Shown here: piece after piece, positions 15,242-23,500 of the stretch
Layout: each line of letters starts with the position of its first letter
Numbering within the stretch: position 1 is the first letter of the stretch
Assembly: GCA_030837785.1 (NCBI GenBank)
Contig: JAUQYA010000106.1
Span: 1 to 37,717 of the forward strand
Length of the DNA stretch: 37,717 bases
Reading direction: 5' to 3'
Source of the DNA: Albidovulum sp.
GTDB lineage: Bacteria > Pseudomonadota > Alphaproteobacteria > Rhodobacterales > Rhodobacteraceae
Translations under genes and position numbers: made by a program
The notes under the pieces: model-generated
Told to the model about the DNA's origin: nothing
What the model saw: only the letters and a program-made list of their open reading frames with translations
Databases searched by the model: none

Positions 15242-17521
15242 TCAGCCGTAAAGCGATACCGGCGTTCCGGCGATGGCCGAGACGTTCAGCAGCCCGCGCG
15301 GCGTGATCGAGGGGGTGACGATATGCGCCCGGTTGCCCATCCCCATCAGGACCGGCCCGACCTCGAGCCCGCCCGCCCGCATCTTCAGTATGTTCCGCGC
15401 GGCGTTCGCGGCATCGGCGTAGGCGTAGACGAGGATGTTTGCGGCCCCCTGCAAGCGGCTTGCGGGGAACATGCGGGCGCGCAGGTCGGGGTCGAGCGCG
15501 GCATCGGTTGCCATCTCGCCCTCGAAGTCGAAATCCACCTCGCGGGCGTCGAGGAGTTCCATCGCCGCCCGCATCCGCTGGCCGGAATCGCTTGCCATAC
15601 TGCCGAAGTTCGACTGCGAGCAGAGCGCCACGCGCGGAGTGATCCCGAAGCGGCGGGCGTGGCGGGCCGCCCCGATCACGGTCGTTGCGATCTGTTCGGG
15701 CGTGGGGGCTGCGTTCACATGGGTGTCGGCGACGAAGAGGGGGCCGTCCTCCTGGATCATCAGCGAAAGCGCGCCGTGGGGGGAAAGCCCGCCGCGGGCG
15801 AGAACCTGGCGGATGTAGCTGAGATGCCAGAGATACTGGCCGAAGGTGCCGCAGATCATGCTGTCGGCATCGCCGCGGTGGACGGCGATGGCGGCGATTG
15901 CGGTGGTGTTGGTCCTGAGGATCGCGCGGGCGATGTCGGGCGTCACCCCGCGCCGCGCCATCAGCTCGTGGTAGCTGCCCCAGTAGTCGCGGTAGCGTGG
16001 ATCGTTCTCGGGGTTCACGATCTCGAAATCGCGCCCCGGCCGGATCGGCAGGCCGGCGCGTTCGCAGCGCCGCTCGATCACCTCGGGCCGGCCGATCAGG
16101 ATCGGCCGGTCGGTCATCTCCTCCAGCATCGCGTTGGCGGCGCGCAACACGCGCTCGTCCTCGCCTTCCGCGAAGATGATCTTGCGGGTGGCGGTGCGGG
16201 CGGCCTCGAACACCGGCCGCATCAGGAGCGCGGAACGGAAGACCGAGCCGTCGAGCCTTTGCCGGTAGGCGTCCATGTCGGCGATCGGGCGGGTTGCCAC
16301 GCCGGTCTCCATCGCGGCTCTGGCGACGGCCGAGGCGACGGTGCCGATCAGCCGGGGGTCGAAGGGCTTGGGGATCAGGTAGTCCGCCCCGAAGGTCAGC
16401 GTCTCGCCCCGGTAGGCCGCCGCGGCCTCGGCCGACGTGGTGGCACGGGCCAGCGCGGCGATCCCCTCGATGCAGGCGAGTTCCATCGCGGCGTTGATCG
16501 TCGTCGCCCCGGCATCAAGGGCGCCACGGAAGATGAAGGGAAAGCACAGGACGTTGTTGACCTGGTTGGGGAAATCCGACCGGCCGGTGGCGATGATCGC
16601 CTCGGGCGCCACGGCGCGCACCTCGTCGGGCAGGATTTCGGGCGTCGGGTTCGCCAGCGCGAAGACGATCGGGCGGGGGGCCATCCTTGCCACCATCGCG
16701 GGCGTGAGCACGCCGGGGCCGGAAAGGCCGAGGAACAGGTCGGCGCCGCCGATCACCTCGTCGAGCGTTGCCGGCACCGTGCCTTGCGCGAAGGCCGCCT
16801 TCTGCGGCGTCATTGCCTGGGGGCGGCCGTGATAGACCAGCCCGTCGAGGTCGCAGAGCCAGACGTTTTCCCGCCGCACGCCGAGCTTCACCAGCATCTC
16901 CAGGCAGGCGATCCCCGCCGCGCCGCCGCCGGTGGAGACGACCTTGATCCGGTCGAAGGCCTTGCCCGCGACATGGAGCGCGTTGGTCGCCGCCGCGCCG
17001 ACGACGATGGCGGTGCCGTGCTGGTCGTCGTGGAAGACCGGGATGTTCATCCGCTCGCGGCAGATCCGTTCGACGATGAAGCAGTCGGGCGCCTTGATGT
17101 CCTCGAGGTTGATCGCGCCGAAGGTGGGTTCGAGCGCGCAGACGATCTCGGCCAGCCGTTCCGGGTCGGATTCGTTCAGTTCGATGTCGAAGCAGTCGAT
17201 GCTGGCGAATTTCTTGAAGAGGACGGCCTTTCCCTCCATCACCGGCTTGGCGGCCGCCGGGCCGATGTTGCCAAGGCCGAGCACGGCGGTGCCGTTGGTG
17301 ACGACCGCGACGAGGTTGCCGCGCGCGGTATAGCGGCTCGCCGTTGCGGGGTCGGCCTTGATCTCGAGGCAGGCTTCGGCGACGCCGGGCGAATAGGCGC
17401 GCGAGAGGTCGCGGCCGTTGGCCATCGGCTTGGTGGCGCGGATCTCGAGCTTTCCGGGCTTGGGAAACTCGTGGTAGTCGAGCGCTGCCTGGCGCGCGTT
17501 CTCCTGCCTCGCCTCGTCCAT
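15242..17521 (-). CDS. maeB: NADP-dependent malic enzyme with phosphotransacetylase-like domain
   Basis: The 759-residue product is the large MaeB type. The N-terminal malic enzyme half (about 1-425) includes YSPGVAEACLEI, NGTAVLGLGNIG, FHDDQHGTAIV and the Rossmann STGGGAAGIACLEM. The C-terminal phosphotransacetylase-like half (about 430-755) includes IIFAEGEDERVLRAA and SQSNFGSM. It decarboxylates malate to pyruvate and makes NADPH; the second domain is usually regulatory (acetyl-CoA sensing) rather than catalytic. The ATG at 17521 follows GGGGAGG. A perfect palindrome lies 22 bases before the start. Pairing with prpE suits propionate or acetate growth, where C4 acids must be drained to pyruvate. 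Confidence 0.92.
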   Translation of the reverse strand: MDEARQENARQAALDYHEFPKPGKLEIRATKPMANGRDLSRAYSPGVAEACLEIKADPATASRYTARGNLVAVVTNGTAVLGLGNIGPAAAKPVMEGKAVLFKKFASIDCFDIELNESDPERLAEIVCALEPTFGAINLEDIKAPDCFIVERICRERMNIPVFHDDQHGTAIVVGAAATNALHVAGKAFDRIKVVSTGGGAAGIACLEMLVKLGVRRENVWLCDLDGLVYHGRPQAMTPQKAAFAQGTVPATLDEVIGGADLFLGLSGPGVLTPAMVARMAPRPIVFALANPTPEILPDEVRAVAPEAIIATGRSDFPNQVNNVLCFPFIFRGALDAGATTINAAMELACIEGIAALARATTSAEAAAAYRGETLTFGADYLIPKPFDPRLIGTVASAVARAAMETGVATRPIADMDAYRQRLDGSVFRSALLMRPVFEAARTATRKIIFAEGEDERVLRAANAMLEEMTDRPILIGRPEVIERRCERAGLPIRPGRDFEIVNPENDPRYRDYWGSYHELMARRGVTPDIARAILRTNTTAIAAIAVHRGDADSMICGTFGQYLWHLSYIRQVLARGGLSPHGALSLMIQEDGPLFVADTHVNAAPTPEQIATTVIGAARHARRFGITPRVALCSQSNFGSMASDSGQRMRAAMELLDAREVDFDFEGEMATDAALDPDLRARMFPASRLQGAANILVYAYADAANAARNILKMRAGGLEVGPVLMGMGNRAHIVTPSITPRGLLNVSAIAGTPVSLYG

Positions 17522-17854
17522 TCCAGATCCTCCCCGAAATCTGGTTTAACATTAAACTATATCCCCGGCGTCCGATAGCCCCGTTCTCTGCCGGTGCCCC
17601 GGATCGCGGATCGGCTGGCGCGGCCCTGTCGCCTTGCCTGATAGCACGGCGCGGTGCCGCGCCGGAGAGGGGGAATGTCCGAAAGCCCGGCCGGGACGGC
17701 CGCGCCGCTGGCGCCAGGCCGCCGCACGCATCCGCGGTTCGTCCCCGCGCCCTCGTCGGCCGCCCCGCCGGGCGCTTTCCTTGCGGAAGCGGCCGGACAG
17801 GCTTGCATAGACGCGCGGGCGGACGCAGTCTCGACGCGCTGGAAGGAGACCGGG
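17522..17854. other. 333-base divergent intergenic region maeB / cdd
   Basis: No independent gene is evident. The region holds the maeB ribosome site, a palindrome at 17544-17557, a GC hairpin GGCGC-GGTGCC-GCGCC at 17648-17663, and an ATG at 17675 behind GGAGAGGGGGA. That ATG opens 60 codons in frame with cdd without a stop. The extension is Ala/Pro/Arg-rich and unlike any cytidine deaminase, so it is treated as leader sequence. Confidence 0.5.
17544..17557. promoter_or_regulatory. Palindrome GTTTAA-CA-TTAAAC before maeB
   Basis: A perfect six-base dyad with a two-base centre ends 22 bases upstream of the maeB start. It sits in a short AT-rich stretch, where a promoter and repressor site would be expected. 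The binding protein is not known to me. The spacing does not fit a CtrA box, which needs seven bases between TTAA halves. Confidence 0.5.
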
Positions 17855-18247
17855 ATGACACTTGTCGATGTTGCGCGCGAGGTGCGCGAGAACGCCTATG
17901 CCCCGTATTCGCATTTCAAGGTCGGCGCCGCGGTGCGCGCGCGGTCCGGCCGGGTTTATGCCGGCTGCAATGTCGAGAACGTGGCCTACCCGGAAGGCAC
18001 CTGCGCCGAGGCGGGCGCCATCGCCGCGATGGTGGCCGCGGGCGAGACCGAAATCATCGAGGTGGCGGTGATCGCCGACAGCCCCGCGCCGGTGCCGCCC
18101 TGCGGCGGCTGCCGCCAGAAGCTGGCCGAATTCGGCCGTCACGACACGCCGGTGACGCTGGCCACGACCGAGGGCAGGTCGCTGGAGACGACGGTGGGCG
18201 AGTTGCTGCCGGGGCGGTTCGAGGCGGCGCACATGGAACGGCCGTGA
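17855..18247 (+). CDS. cdd: Cytidine deaminase
   Basis: The 130-residue product is the small tetrameric type. It deaminates cytidine and deoxycytidine to uridine and deoxyuridine. The zinc site is complete: Cys50-Ala-Glu52 (TCAEAGAI) and PCGGCRQ with Cys83 and Cys86. The substrate motifs YSHFKVGAA and NVENVAYPEGT are also present. The ATG at 17855 follows GGAAGGAG and gives the normal family length; an alternative in-frame ATG at 17675 would add 60 residues. It is the first gene of a five-gene salvage operon, and its stop overlaps the deoA start (TGATG). Confidence 0.93.
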   Translation: MTLVDVAREVRENAYAPYSHFKVGAAVRARSGRVYAGCNVENVAYPEGTCAEAGAIAAMVAAGETEIIEVAVIADSPAPVPPCGGCRQKLAEFGRHDTPVTLATTEGRSLETTVGELLPGRFEAAHMERP

Positions 18248-19554
18248 TGGACGCCCGCGGCATCATCGTCTCGGTCCGCGACCGCAAGGGCCTGCCCGCC
18301 GAGGCGGCGGCCTGGTTCGCCAAGGGCCTCGCCTCGGGCGAGGTGACCGATGCGCAGGCCGGCGCCTTCGCGATGGCAGTGCTGCTCAACCACCTCAGCG
18401 GGGAGGAGCGCGTGGCCTGGACGCTGGCGATGCGCGATTCGGGCGGCGTGCTCGGCTGGGACCTGCCGGGGCCGGTGGTCGACAAGCACTCGACGGGGGG
18501 CATCGGCGACTGCACCTCGCTTCTGCTCGCCCCGGCGCTGGCCGCCTGCGGCGCCTATGTGCCGATGATCTCGGGCCGCGGGCTCGGGCACACCGGCGGC
18601 ACACTCGACAAGCTCGAGGCGATCCCCGGCTATCGCACCGACGTGCCGGTGGAGGAGTTGCGCCGGCTGGTGGCCGACATCGGCTGCGCCATCGTCGGCG
18701 CCACCGCCGACGTGGCCCCGGCCGACCGGCGGCTCTATTCCGTCCGCGACGTGACCGGGACGGTGGAGTCGATCGACCTGATCACCGCCTCGATCCTGTC
18801 GAAGAAGCTCGCCGCCGGGCTCGAGGCGCTGGTGCTCGACGTCAAGGTGGGGTCGGGCGCCTTCATGAAGTCGATGGAGGACGCCCGCGCGCTGGCCCGT
18901 TCGCTGGTGGACACCGCGAACGGCGCCGGATGCCGCGCGGCCGCGCTGATCACCGACATGACCCAGCCGCTCGCCTCCTCGGCGGGCAATGCGCTCGAGG
19001 TGATCGAGGCGATGGAGACGATGACCGGGGTCGCCGTCAACCAGTCGCTCTGGGACGTGACCGTGGTGCTCGGCGCCGAGGCGCTGGTGCTGGCGGGGCT
19101 TGCCGGGGATGCGGACGAGGGCGCGGACGCCATCGAGGAGGCGCTGGAATCGGGGCGCGCGGCCGAGACCTTCGGACGGATGGTCGCGGCGCTGGGGGGG
19201 CCTGCGGATTTCGTCGAACGCTACCCCGACCGGCTGCCCGCCGCCCGCGTGGTGCGCGACGTGGTGGCCGACCGGGGAGGTTTCGTCACCACGATCGACG
19301 GCGAGGCGCTGGGCCAGGCGGTGGTCCGCCTCGGCGGCGGGCGGCTCAGGGGCGGCGACCGGATCAACCCCTCGGTGGGCCTGTCGGAGATCATGCCCTT
19401 GGGCGAGCCGGTGGAGAAGGGCGAGGCCATCGCCCGCATCCACGCCGCCTCGGCCGAGGATGCCGACCGCGCCGCCGCCGCCGTGAGGGCGGCCATCGCC
19501 ATCGCCGAGGAGGAACCGGAGGAGCCGCCGCTGATCCACGAAAGGATCGCCTGA
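18247..19554 (+). CDS. deoA: Thymidine phosphorylase
   Basis: The 435-residue enzyme splits thymidine and deoxyuridine with phosphate into base and deoxyribose 1-phosphate. Typical motifs are VVDKHSTGGIGD, GRGLGHTGGTLDKLE, the SILSKKLAAGLEALVLDVKVGSGAFMK core and ITDMTQPL. The length matches the DeoA family. The ATG at 18247 shares bases with the cdd stop. Its deoxyribose 1-phosphate product is the substrate of the next gene, deoB, which it overlaps by one base. Confidence 0.95.
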   Translation: MDARGIIVSVRDRKGLPAEAAAWFAKGLASGEVTDAQAGAFAMAVLLNHLSGEERVAWTLAMRDSGGVLGWDLPGPVVDKHSTGGIGDCTSLLLAPALAACGAYVPMISGRGLGHTGGTLDKLEAIPGYRTDVPVEELRRLVADIGCAIVGATADVAPADRRLYSVRDVTGTVESIDLITASILSKKLAAGLEALVLDVKVGSGAFMKSMEDARALARSLVDTANGAGCRAAALITDMTQPLASSAGNALEVIEAMETMTGVAVNQSLWDVTVVLGAEALVLAGLAGDADEGADAIEEALESGRAAETFGRMVAALGGPADFVERYPDRLPAARVVRDVVADRGGFVTTIDGEALGQAVVRLGGGRLRGGDRINPSVGLSEIMPLGEPVEKGEAIARIHAASAEDADRAAAAVRAAIAIAEEEPEEPPLIHERIA

Positions 19555-20762
19555 TGGGCCGGGCCTTCGTGATCGTGATGGACAGCGCCGGCGCGGGCGG
19601 GGCGCCCGATGCCGGCGCCTTCTTCAACGCGGGCCGGCCCGACACCGGTGCCAACACGCTTGGCCATATCGCCGAAGCCTGTGCCGCCGGCGGGGCGGAG
19701 GAGGGGCGGTCGGGGCCGCTGAGGATGCCCAACCTCGACGCGCTGGGTCTCGGCGCGGCGGTGCGGCTGGCCTCCGGCGCGGCGATGCCGGGGTTCGAGG
19801 CCAGACCGGCGGGTCTCTGGGGCGCGGCAACGGAAGTGTCGCGGGGCAAGGACACGCCATCGGGCCACTGGGAACTCGCCGGCGTGCCGGTGCCCTGGGA
19901 ATGGCACTACTTCCCCGATACCGTGCCGGCCTTCCCCGAGCGGCTGATGGCCGAGGTGGCGCGGCTGGCGGGCACCGGCGGCACGCTCGGCAACTGCCAT
20001 GCCTCCGGCGTGCCGATCATCGAGGAGCATTGCGCCGAGCACCTGCGCACCGGCTGGCCGATCTGCTACACCTCGGCCGACAGCGTCTTCCAGATCGCCG
20101 CTCACGAAGAGGCGTTCGGGCTCGACCGGCTCCTGAAGCTCTGCCGGGACATCGCGCCGACGCTTCACGCGATGCGGGTGGGCCGGGTGATCGCCCGGCC
20201 CTTCGTGGGAGAGTGCGGCAACTTCCGCCGCACCGCCAACCGCCACGACTACGCCATCGAGCCGCCGGCGCCGACGCTCTGCGACTGGCTTCACGCGGCC
20301 GGGCGCAAGGTCCACGCGATCGGCAAGATCGGCGACATCTTCTCGATGCGGGGGATCGACGATGTGAGGAAGGGCACCGACCTTGTCCTTTCCGAACATC
20401 TTCTCGACCTCGCGGCCAATGCCGAGGACGGTTCCTTGACCTTTGCCAACTTCGTGGAGTTCGACACGCTTTTCGGCCATCGCCGAGACGTGTCTGGGTA
20501 CGCCCGGGCGCTGGAATGGTTCGACGGTGTGGCGGGGACGTTCCTCGCGCGGCTGCGGCCGGGCGATCTGGCGATCTTCACCGCCGACCACGGCAACGAC
20601 CCGACCTGGACCGGCACCGACCACACCCGCGAACGCGCGCCGGTGGTGGGCTGGGGCGTGGGGGAACGGGCGGTGGGCCAGATCGGCTTCGCCGATGTCG
20701 GCGCCTCGGTCGCCGCCCACCTCGGCATCGCGCCGCAGGGGGCGGGGAAGCCGTTCCTCTGA
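19554..20762 (+). CDS. deoB: Phosphopentomutase
   Basis: The 402-residue enzyme moves phosphate between the 1 and 5 positions of ribose and deoxyribose. It belongs to the alkaline-phosphatase superfamily. The metal ligands are visible: the Asp in VIVMDSAGAG, the phosphoacceptor threonine in GKDTPSGHWE, and the cluster TADHGNDPTWTGTDHTRE. The expected GKIGDIF segment is present. The ATG at 19554 overlaps the deoA stop (TGATG), and its stop overlaps the add start by one base. The deoxyribose 5-phosphate formed would need DeoC aldolase, which is not in the window. Confidence 0.95.
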   Translation: MGRAFVIVMDSAGAGGAPDAGAFFNAGRPDTGANTLGHIAEACAAGGAEEGRSGPLRMPNLDALGLGAAVRLASGAAMPGFEARPAGLWGAATEVSRGKDTPSGHWELAGVPVPWEWHYFPDTVPAFPERLMAEVARLAGTGGTLGNCHASGVPIIEEHCAEHLRTGWPICYTSADSVFQIAAHEEAFGLDRLLKLCRDIAPTLHAMRVGRVIARPFVGECGNFRRTANRHDYAIEPPAPTLCDWLHAAGRKVHAIGKIGDIFSMRGIDDVRKGTDLVLSEHLLDLAANAEDGSLTFANFVEFDTLFGHRRDVSGYARALEWFDGVAGTFLARLRPGDLAIFTADHGNDPTWTGTDHTRERAPVVGWGVGERAVGQIGFADVGASVAAHLGIAPQGAGKPFL

Positions 20763-21742
20763 TGCTGCCGAAGGTCGAGCTGCACCTGCATCTGGAAGGC
20801 GCGGCGCCGCCTGCCTTCATCCGCGGGCTGGCGCAGGAAAAGCGCTTCGACATCCACAGGGTGTTCGACGAGCGGGGCCACTATGCCTTTGCCGGCTTCC
20901 GGGATTTCCTCAGGGTCTACGAGGCCGCGACCTCGGTCCTCGCGACCCCCGAGGATTACCGCCGCCTGACCCGCGCGGTGCTGGAGGAAAGCGCGGCCCA
21001 GGGCGTCATCTACACCGAGGCCTTCCTCAGCCCCGACTTCTGCGGCGGGCGCGATCTTGCCGCCTGGCGCGACTACCTTTCGGCGATCCGCGAGGCGGCG
21101 GCGGAGGCGGAACGCCAGGACGGGATCGTGATGCGCGGGATCGTCACGCCGGTCCGGCATTTCGGCCCCGAAAAGGCGAAGGAGACCGCACTTTGCGCCT
21201 GCGAGACTGCCGGCGACTGGCTTGTGGGCTTCGGTCTCGGCGGCGACGAATCCGTCTGCAAGCCCGGCGATTTCGCCTGGGCCTTCGATGCGGCGCGTGA
21301 AGCCGGGCTGCGGCTGACCGCCCACGCCGGCGAATGGGCCGGGCCCGAAAGCGTGCGCGACGCGATCCGTGACCTCGGGGTCGAACGGATCGGCCACGGC
21401 GTGCGTGCCATCGAGGATCCGGCGCTGGTCGACCGGATCGCCGAGGCGGGCGTCGTCCTGGAGGTCTGCCCCGGCTCCAACGTCGCCCTTGGGCTTTACC
21501 CGTCGTTCCGCGCCCATCCGATCCACCGGCTGCGGGAACGGGGCGTGAAGGTCACCGTCTCGACCGACGATCCGCCGTTTTTCCACACCACGATGGAACG
21601 CGAATACGCGATGCTGGCGGAAGCCTTCGACTGGGACGAGAGCGTCTTCGCGGAGATCGCCGCGACGGCGGCGCGGGCTGCGTTCTGCGACACGGGAACG
21701 CGCGAGAAAATACTGAAAAGACTGGAGAGTGCGAATGCGTGA
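20762..21742 (+). CDS. add: Adenosine deaminase
   Basis: The 326-residue product has the zinc-hydrolase motifs of the adenosine deaminase family: KVELHLHLEG near the start, LTAHAGEWAGPE with the catalytic Glu, IGHGVRA, and VSTDDPPFF with the zinc Asp. It converts adenosine and deoxyadenosine to inosine forms. Some members prefer adenine or other purines, so the exact substrate is a family-level guess. The ATG at 20762 overlaps the deoB stop. Its end overlaps the upp start by eight bases. Confidence 0.9.
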   Translation: MLPKVELHLHLEGAAPPAFIRGLAQEKRFDIHRVFDERGHYAFAGFRDFLRVYEAATSVLATPEDYRRLTRAVLEESAAQGVIYTEAFLSPDFCGGRDLAAWRDYLSAIREAAAEAERQDGIVMRGIVTPVRHFGPEKAKETALCACETAGDWLVGFGLGGDESVCKPGDFAWAFDAAREAGLRLTAHAGEWAGPESVRDAIRDLGVERIGHGVRAIEDPALVDRIAEAGVVLEVCPGSNVALGLYPSFRAHPIHRLRERGVKVTVSTDDPPFFHTTMEREYAMLAEAFDWDESVFAEIAATAARAAFCDTGTREKILKRLESANA

Positions 21743-22367
21743 GCATCTGACCGTCGTCAAACACCCGCTGGTGCAGCACAAGCTGACGCTGATGCGGGAA
21801 AAGGATACCTCGACCAATTCCTTCCGCCGGCTCCTGCGCGAGATCAGCCAGCTTCTCGCCTACGAGATCACCCGCGAGATGGAGATGACGACGAAGCACA
21901 TCGAGACGCCGCTCTGCCCGATGGACGCGCCGGTGATCGACGGCAAGAAGCTGGCGCTGATCTCGATCCTGCGGGCCGGGAACGGGCTTCTCGACGGGGT
22001 GCTGGAACTGATCCCGGCGGCGCGCGTGGGCTTCATCGGGCTTTATCGCGATCCCGAGACGCTGCAGCCGGTGCAGTATTACTACAAGGTGCCGTCGGAG
22101 CTTGAGAGCCGGCTGGTGATCGCGCTCGATCCGATGCTGGCGACGGGCAATTCCTCGGCGGCGGCGGTGGACCTGCTGAAGAAGTCGGGCGCCCGCAACA
22201 TCCGTTTCATGTGCCTGCTGGCGGCGCCCGAGGGGATCGCGCGGATGAAGGAGGCCCATCCCGACGTGCCGATCGTCACGGCGGCGGTGGACAAGTGCCT
22301 GAACGACCACGGCTACATCGTGCCCGGACTAGGGGATGCGGGTGACCGCATGTTCGGCACTAAATAG
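21735..22367 (+). CDS. upp: Uracil phosphoribosyltransferase
   Basis: The 210-residue enzyme joins uracil with PRPP to give UMP, closing the pyrimidine salvage route started by cdd and deoA. Visible motifs are LISILRAGNGLLDGV, the PRPP-binding ALDPMLATGNSS and the uracil-binding HGYIVPGLGDAGDRMFGTK end. The ATG at 21735 has a TGGAGAG site and lies inside the end of add, so translation is coupled. A weak AGGG-CATTTT-CCCT hairpin with a few Ts follows the stop and may end the operon. Confidence 0.95.
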   Translation: MREHLTVVKHPLVQHKLTLMREKDTSTNSFRRLLREISQLLAYEITREMEMTTKHIETPLCPMDAPVIDGKKLALISILRAGNGLLDGVLELIPAARVGFIGLYRDPETLQPVQYYYKVPSELESRLVIALDPMLATGNSSAAAVDLLKKSGARNIRFMCLLAAPEGIARMKEAHPDVPIVTAAVDKCLNDHGYIVPGLGDAGDRMFGTK

Positions 22368-22432
22368 GGCATTTTCCCTTTACTCGGCATCCCGCCTTTG
22401 GCATTCTGCCACGAACAAGAACGAGGCGGAAC

Positions 22433-23497
22433 ATGCGGGTCTTGAGGGTGGTGTCGGCCGCGATTCTGGCGGCCTTGATGGCGGGCGTTCCGGCGGGGGC
22501 GCAGGCCCCTGCGCAAATCGGCGCGCCGAAGGAACCGCCGCCCGCGGGCTTCACCGGCAACCAGTATGTCGACAGCGCGGGCTGCGTCTTCATCCGCGCC
22601 GGCGTGGACGGGCAGACGACCTGGGTGCCGCGCGTCGGCCGCGACCGCAAGGTCGTCTGCGGCTACCAGCCGACCGTCGTGGCGGGGGCGCCTCAGGCTG
22701 CCATCGCCGTGACGTCGACGGACGCCGCCGAACCCGAGGCGACGGACCAACCCGCCGCGGCGGTGCCGGAGGCGGCGCCCGAGGCTGCAACCGAGGCTGC
22801 GACCGAGGTTGCGCCGGCCGCTGCACCGGCCGCTGCGCCGACACCGGCACCGGCACTGGCGACGGCAGCCGCGGCGAAACCCCGGGCGGCGGCGAAACCC
22901 GTGGCAGCGGCGCCGCCGAAGGCGGCCGCGCCGGCCCGGAAGGGGCCGGTCCGGCTTGTCCGCAACGGGCCCGTCGCGCCTCGGGCCACGCTCTGCCTGG
23001 AACGGATCGACGCCGCGCAGCGCTATCTTCTCAGCGACGGGCGTCGCGTGACGCAATGCGCCGAGGGCGCGCAGGGCGAACCCGTGGCCTATCTGAACGG
23101 GCTCGGGGCGCCGGGGCTCGAGATCGCGGCGGGCGCGCCCTCGGCGGCCGAGACGCGGCGGGCGCTGCGGGCCGACCGTGGCGCCTACCGTGTGGTCTGG
23201 CAGAATGGCGAGACCGCCGCGGGTCCGGCGGCACAGGTGGCCGGACAGGCTTCTGACTCCGCGGCCGGGCCGGGCGGATATGTCCAGGTCGGCGTCTTCG
23301 CCGAACCCGCGAATGCCGCGGCGGCGATTGCCCGGCTGAAGGCGCTGGGCCTGCCGGTGGCAAGCTCGACGGGCCGGGCCGGTGGCCGTGCCGCGAAGGC
23401 GATCCTGGCCGGCCCCTTCGCATCCTCCGCCGATCTCGGCGCAGCGCTCGCCGCCGCCCGGCGCGCGGGATACGCCGACGCCTACATCCGCGGCTGA
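22433..23497 (+). CDS. SPOR-domain secreted protein
   Basis: The 354-residue product has a signal peptide (about residues 1-23, ending AGAQA). A short conserved region with cysteines (GNQYVDSAGCVFIRAG, RKVVCGYQPTV) follows, then a long Ala/Pro/Glu-rich stretch of very low complexity (about 80-180). A C-terminal SPOR domain (about 280-354) begins GGYVQVGVFAEPANA. SPOR domains bind glycan strands lacking stem peptides, usually at the division septum. The Ala/Pro linker would span the periplasm. The low-complexity coding DNA has short repeats of GAGGCTGCAACC type. It is convergent with the M48-like gene; the stops are three bases apart. Confidence 0.8.
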   Translation: MRVLRVVSAAILAALMAGVPAGAQAPAQIGAPKEPPPAGFTGNQYVDSAGCVFIRAGVDGQTTWVPRVGRDRKVVCGYQPTVVAGAPQAAIAVTSTDAAEPEATDQPAAAVPEAAPEAATEAATEVAPAAAPAAAPTPAPALATAAAAKPRAAAKPVAAAPPKAAAPARKGPVRLVRNGPVAPRATLCLERIDAAQRYLLSDGRRVTQCAEGAQGEPVAYLNGLGAPGLEIAAGAPSAAETRRALRADRGAYRVVWQNGETAAGPAAQVAGQASDSAAGPGGYVQVGVFAEPANAAAAIARLKALGLPVASSTGRAGGRAAKAILAGPFASSADLGAALAAARRAGYADAYIRG

Positions 23498-23500
23498 CCG

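Noticed and set aside
17544..17557. CtrA box upstream of maeB
   Set aside because: The two TTAA halves are separated by two bases, not seven.
14972..17578. 868-codon open frame on the plus strand opposite maeB
   Set aside because: It lies antisense to the whole of maeB and has no family motif; it is a by-product of high GC third positions. The minus-strand frame has intact catalytic motifs.
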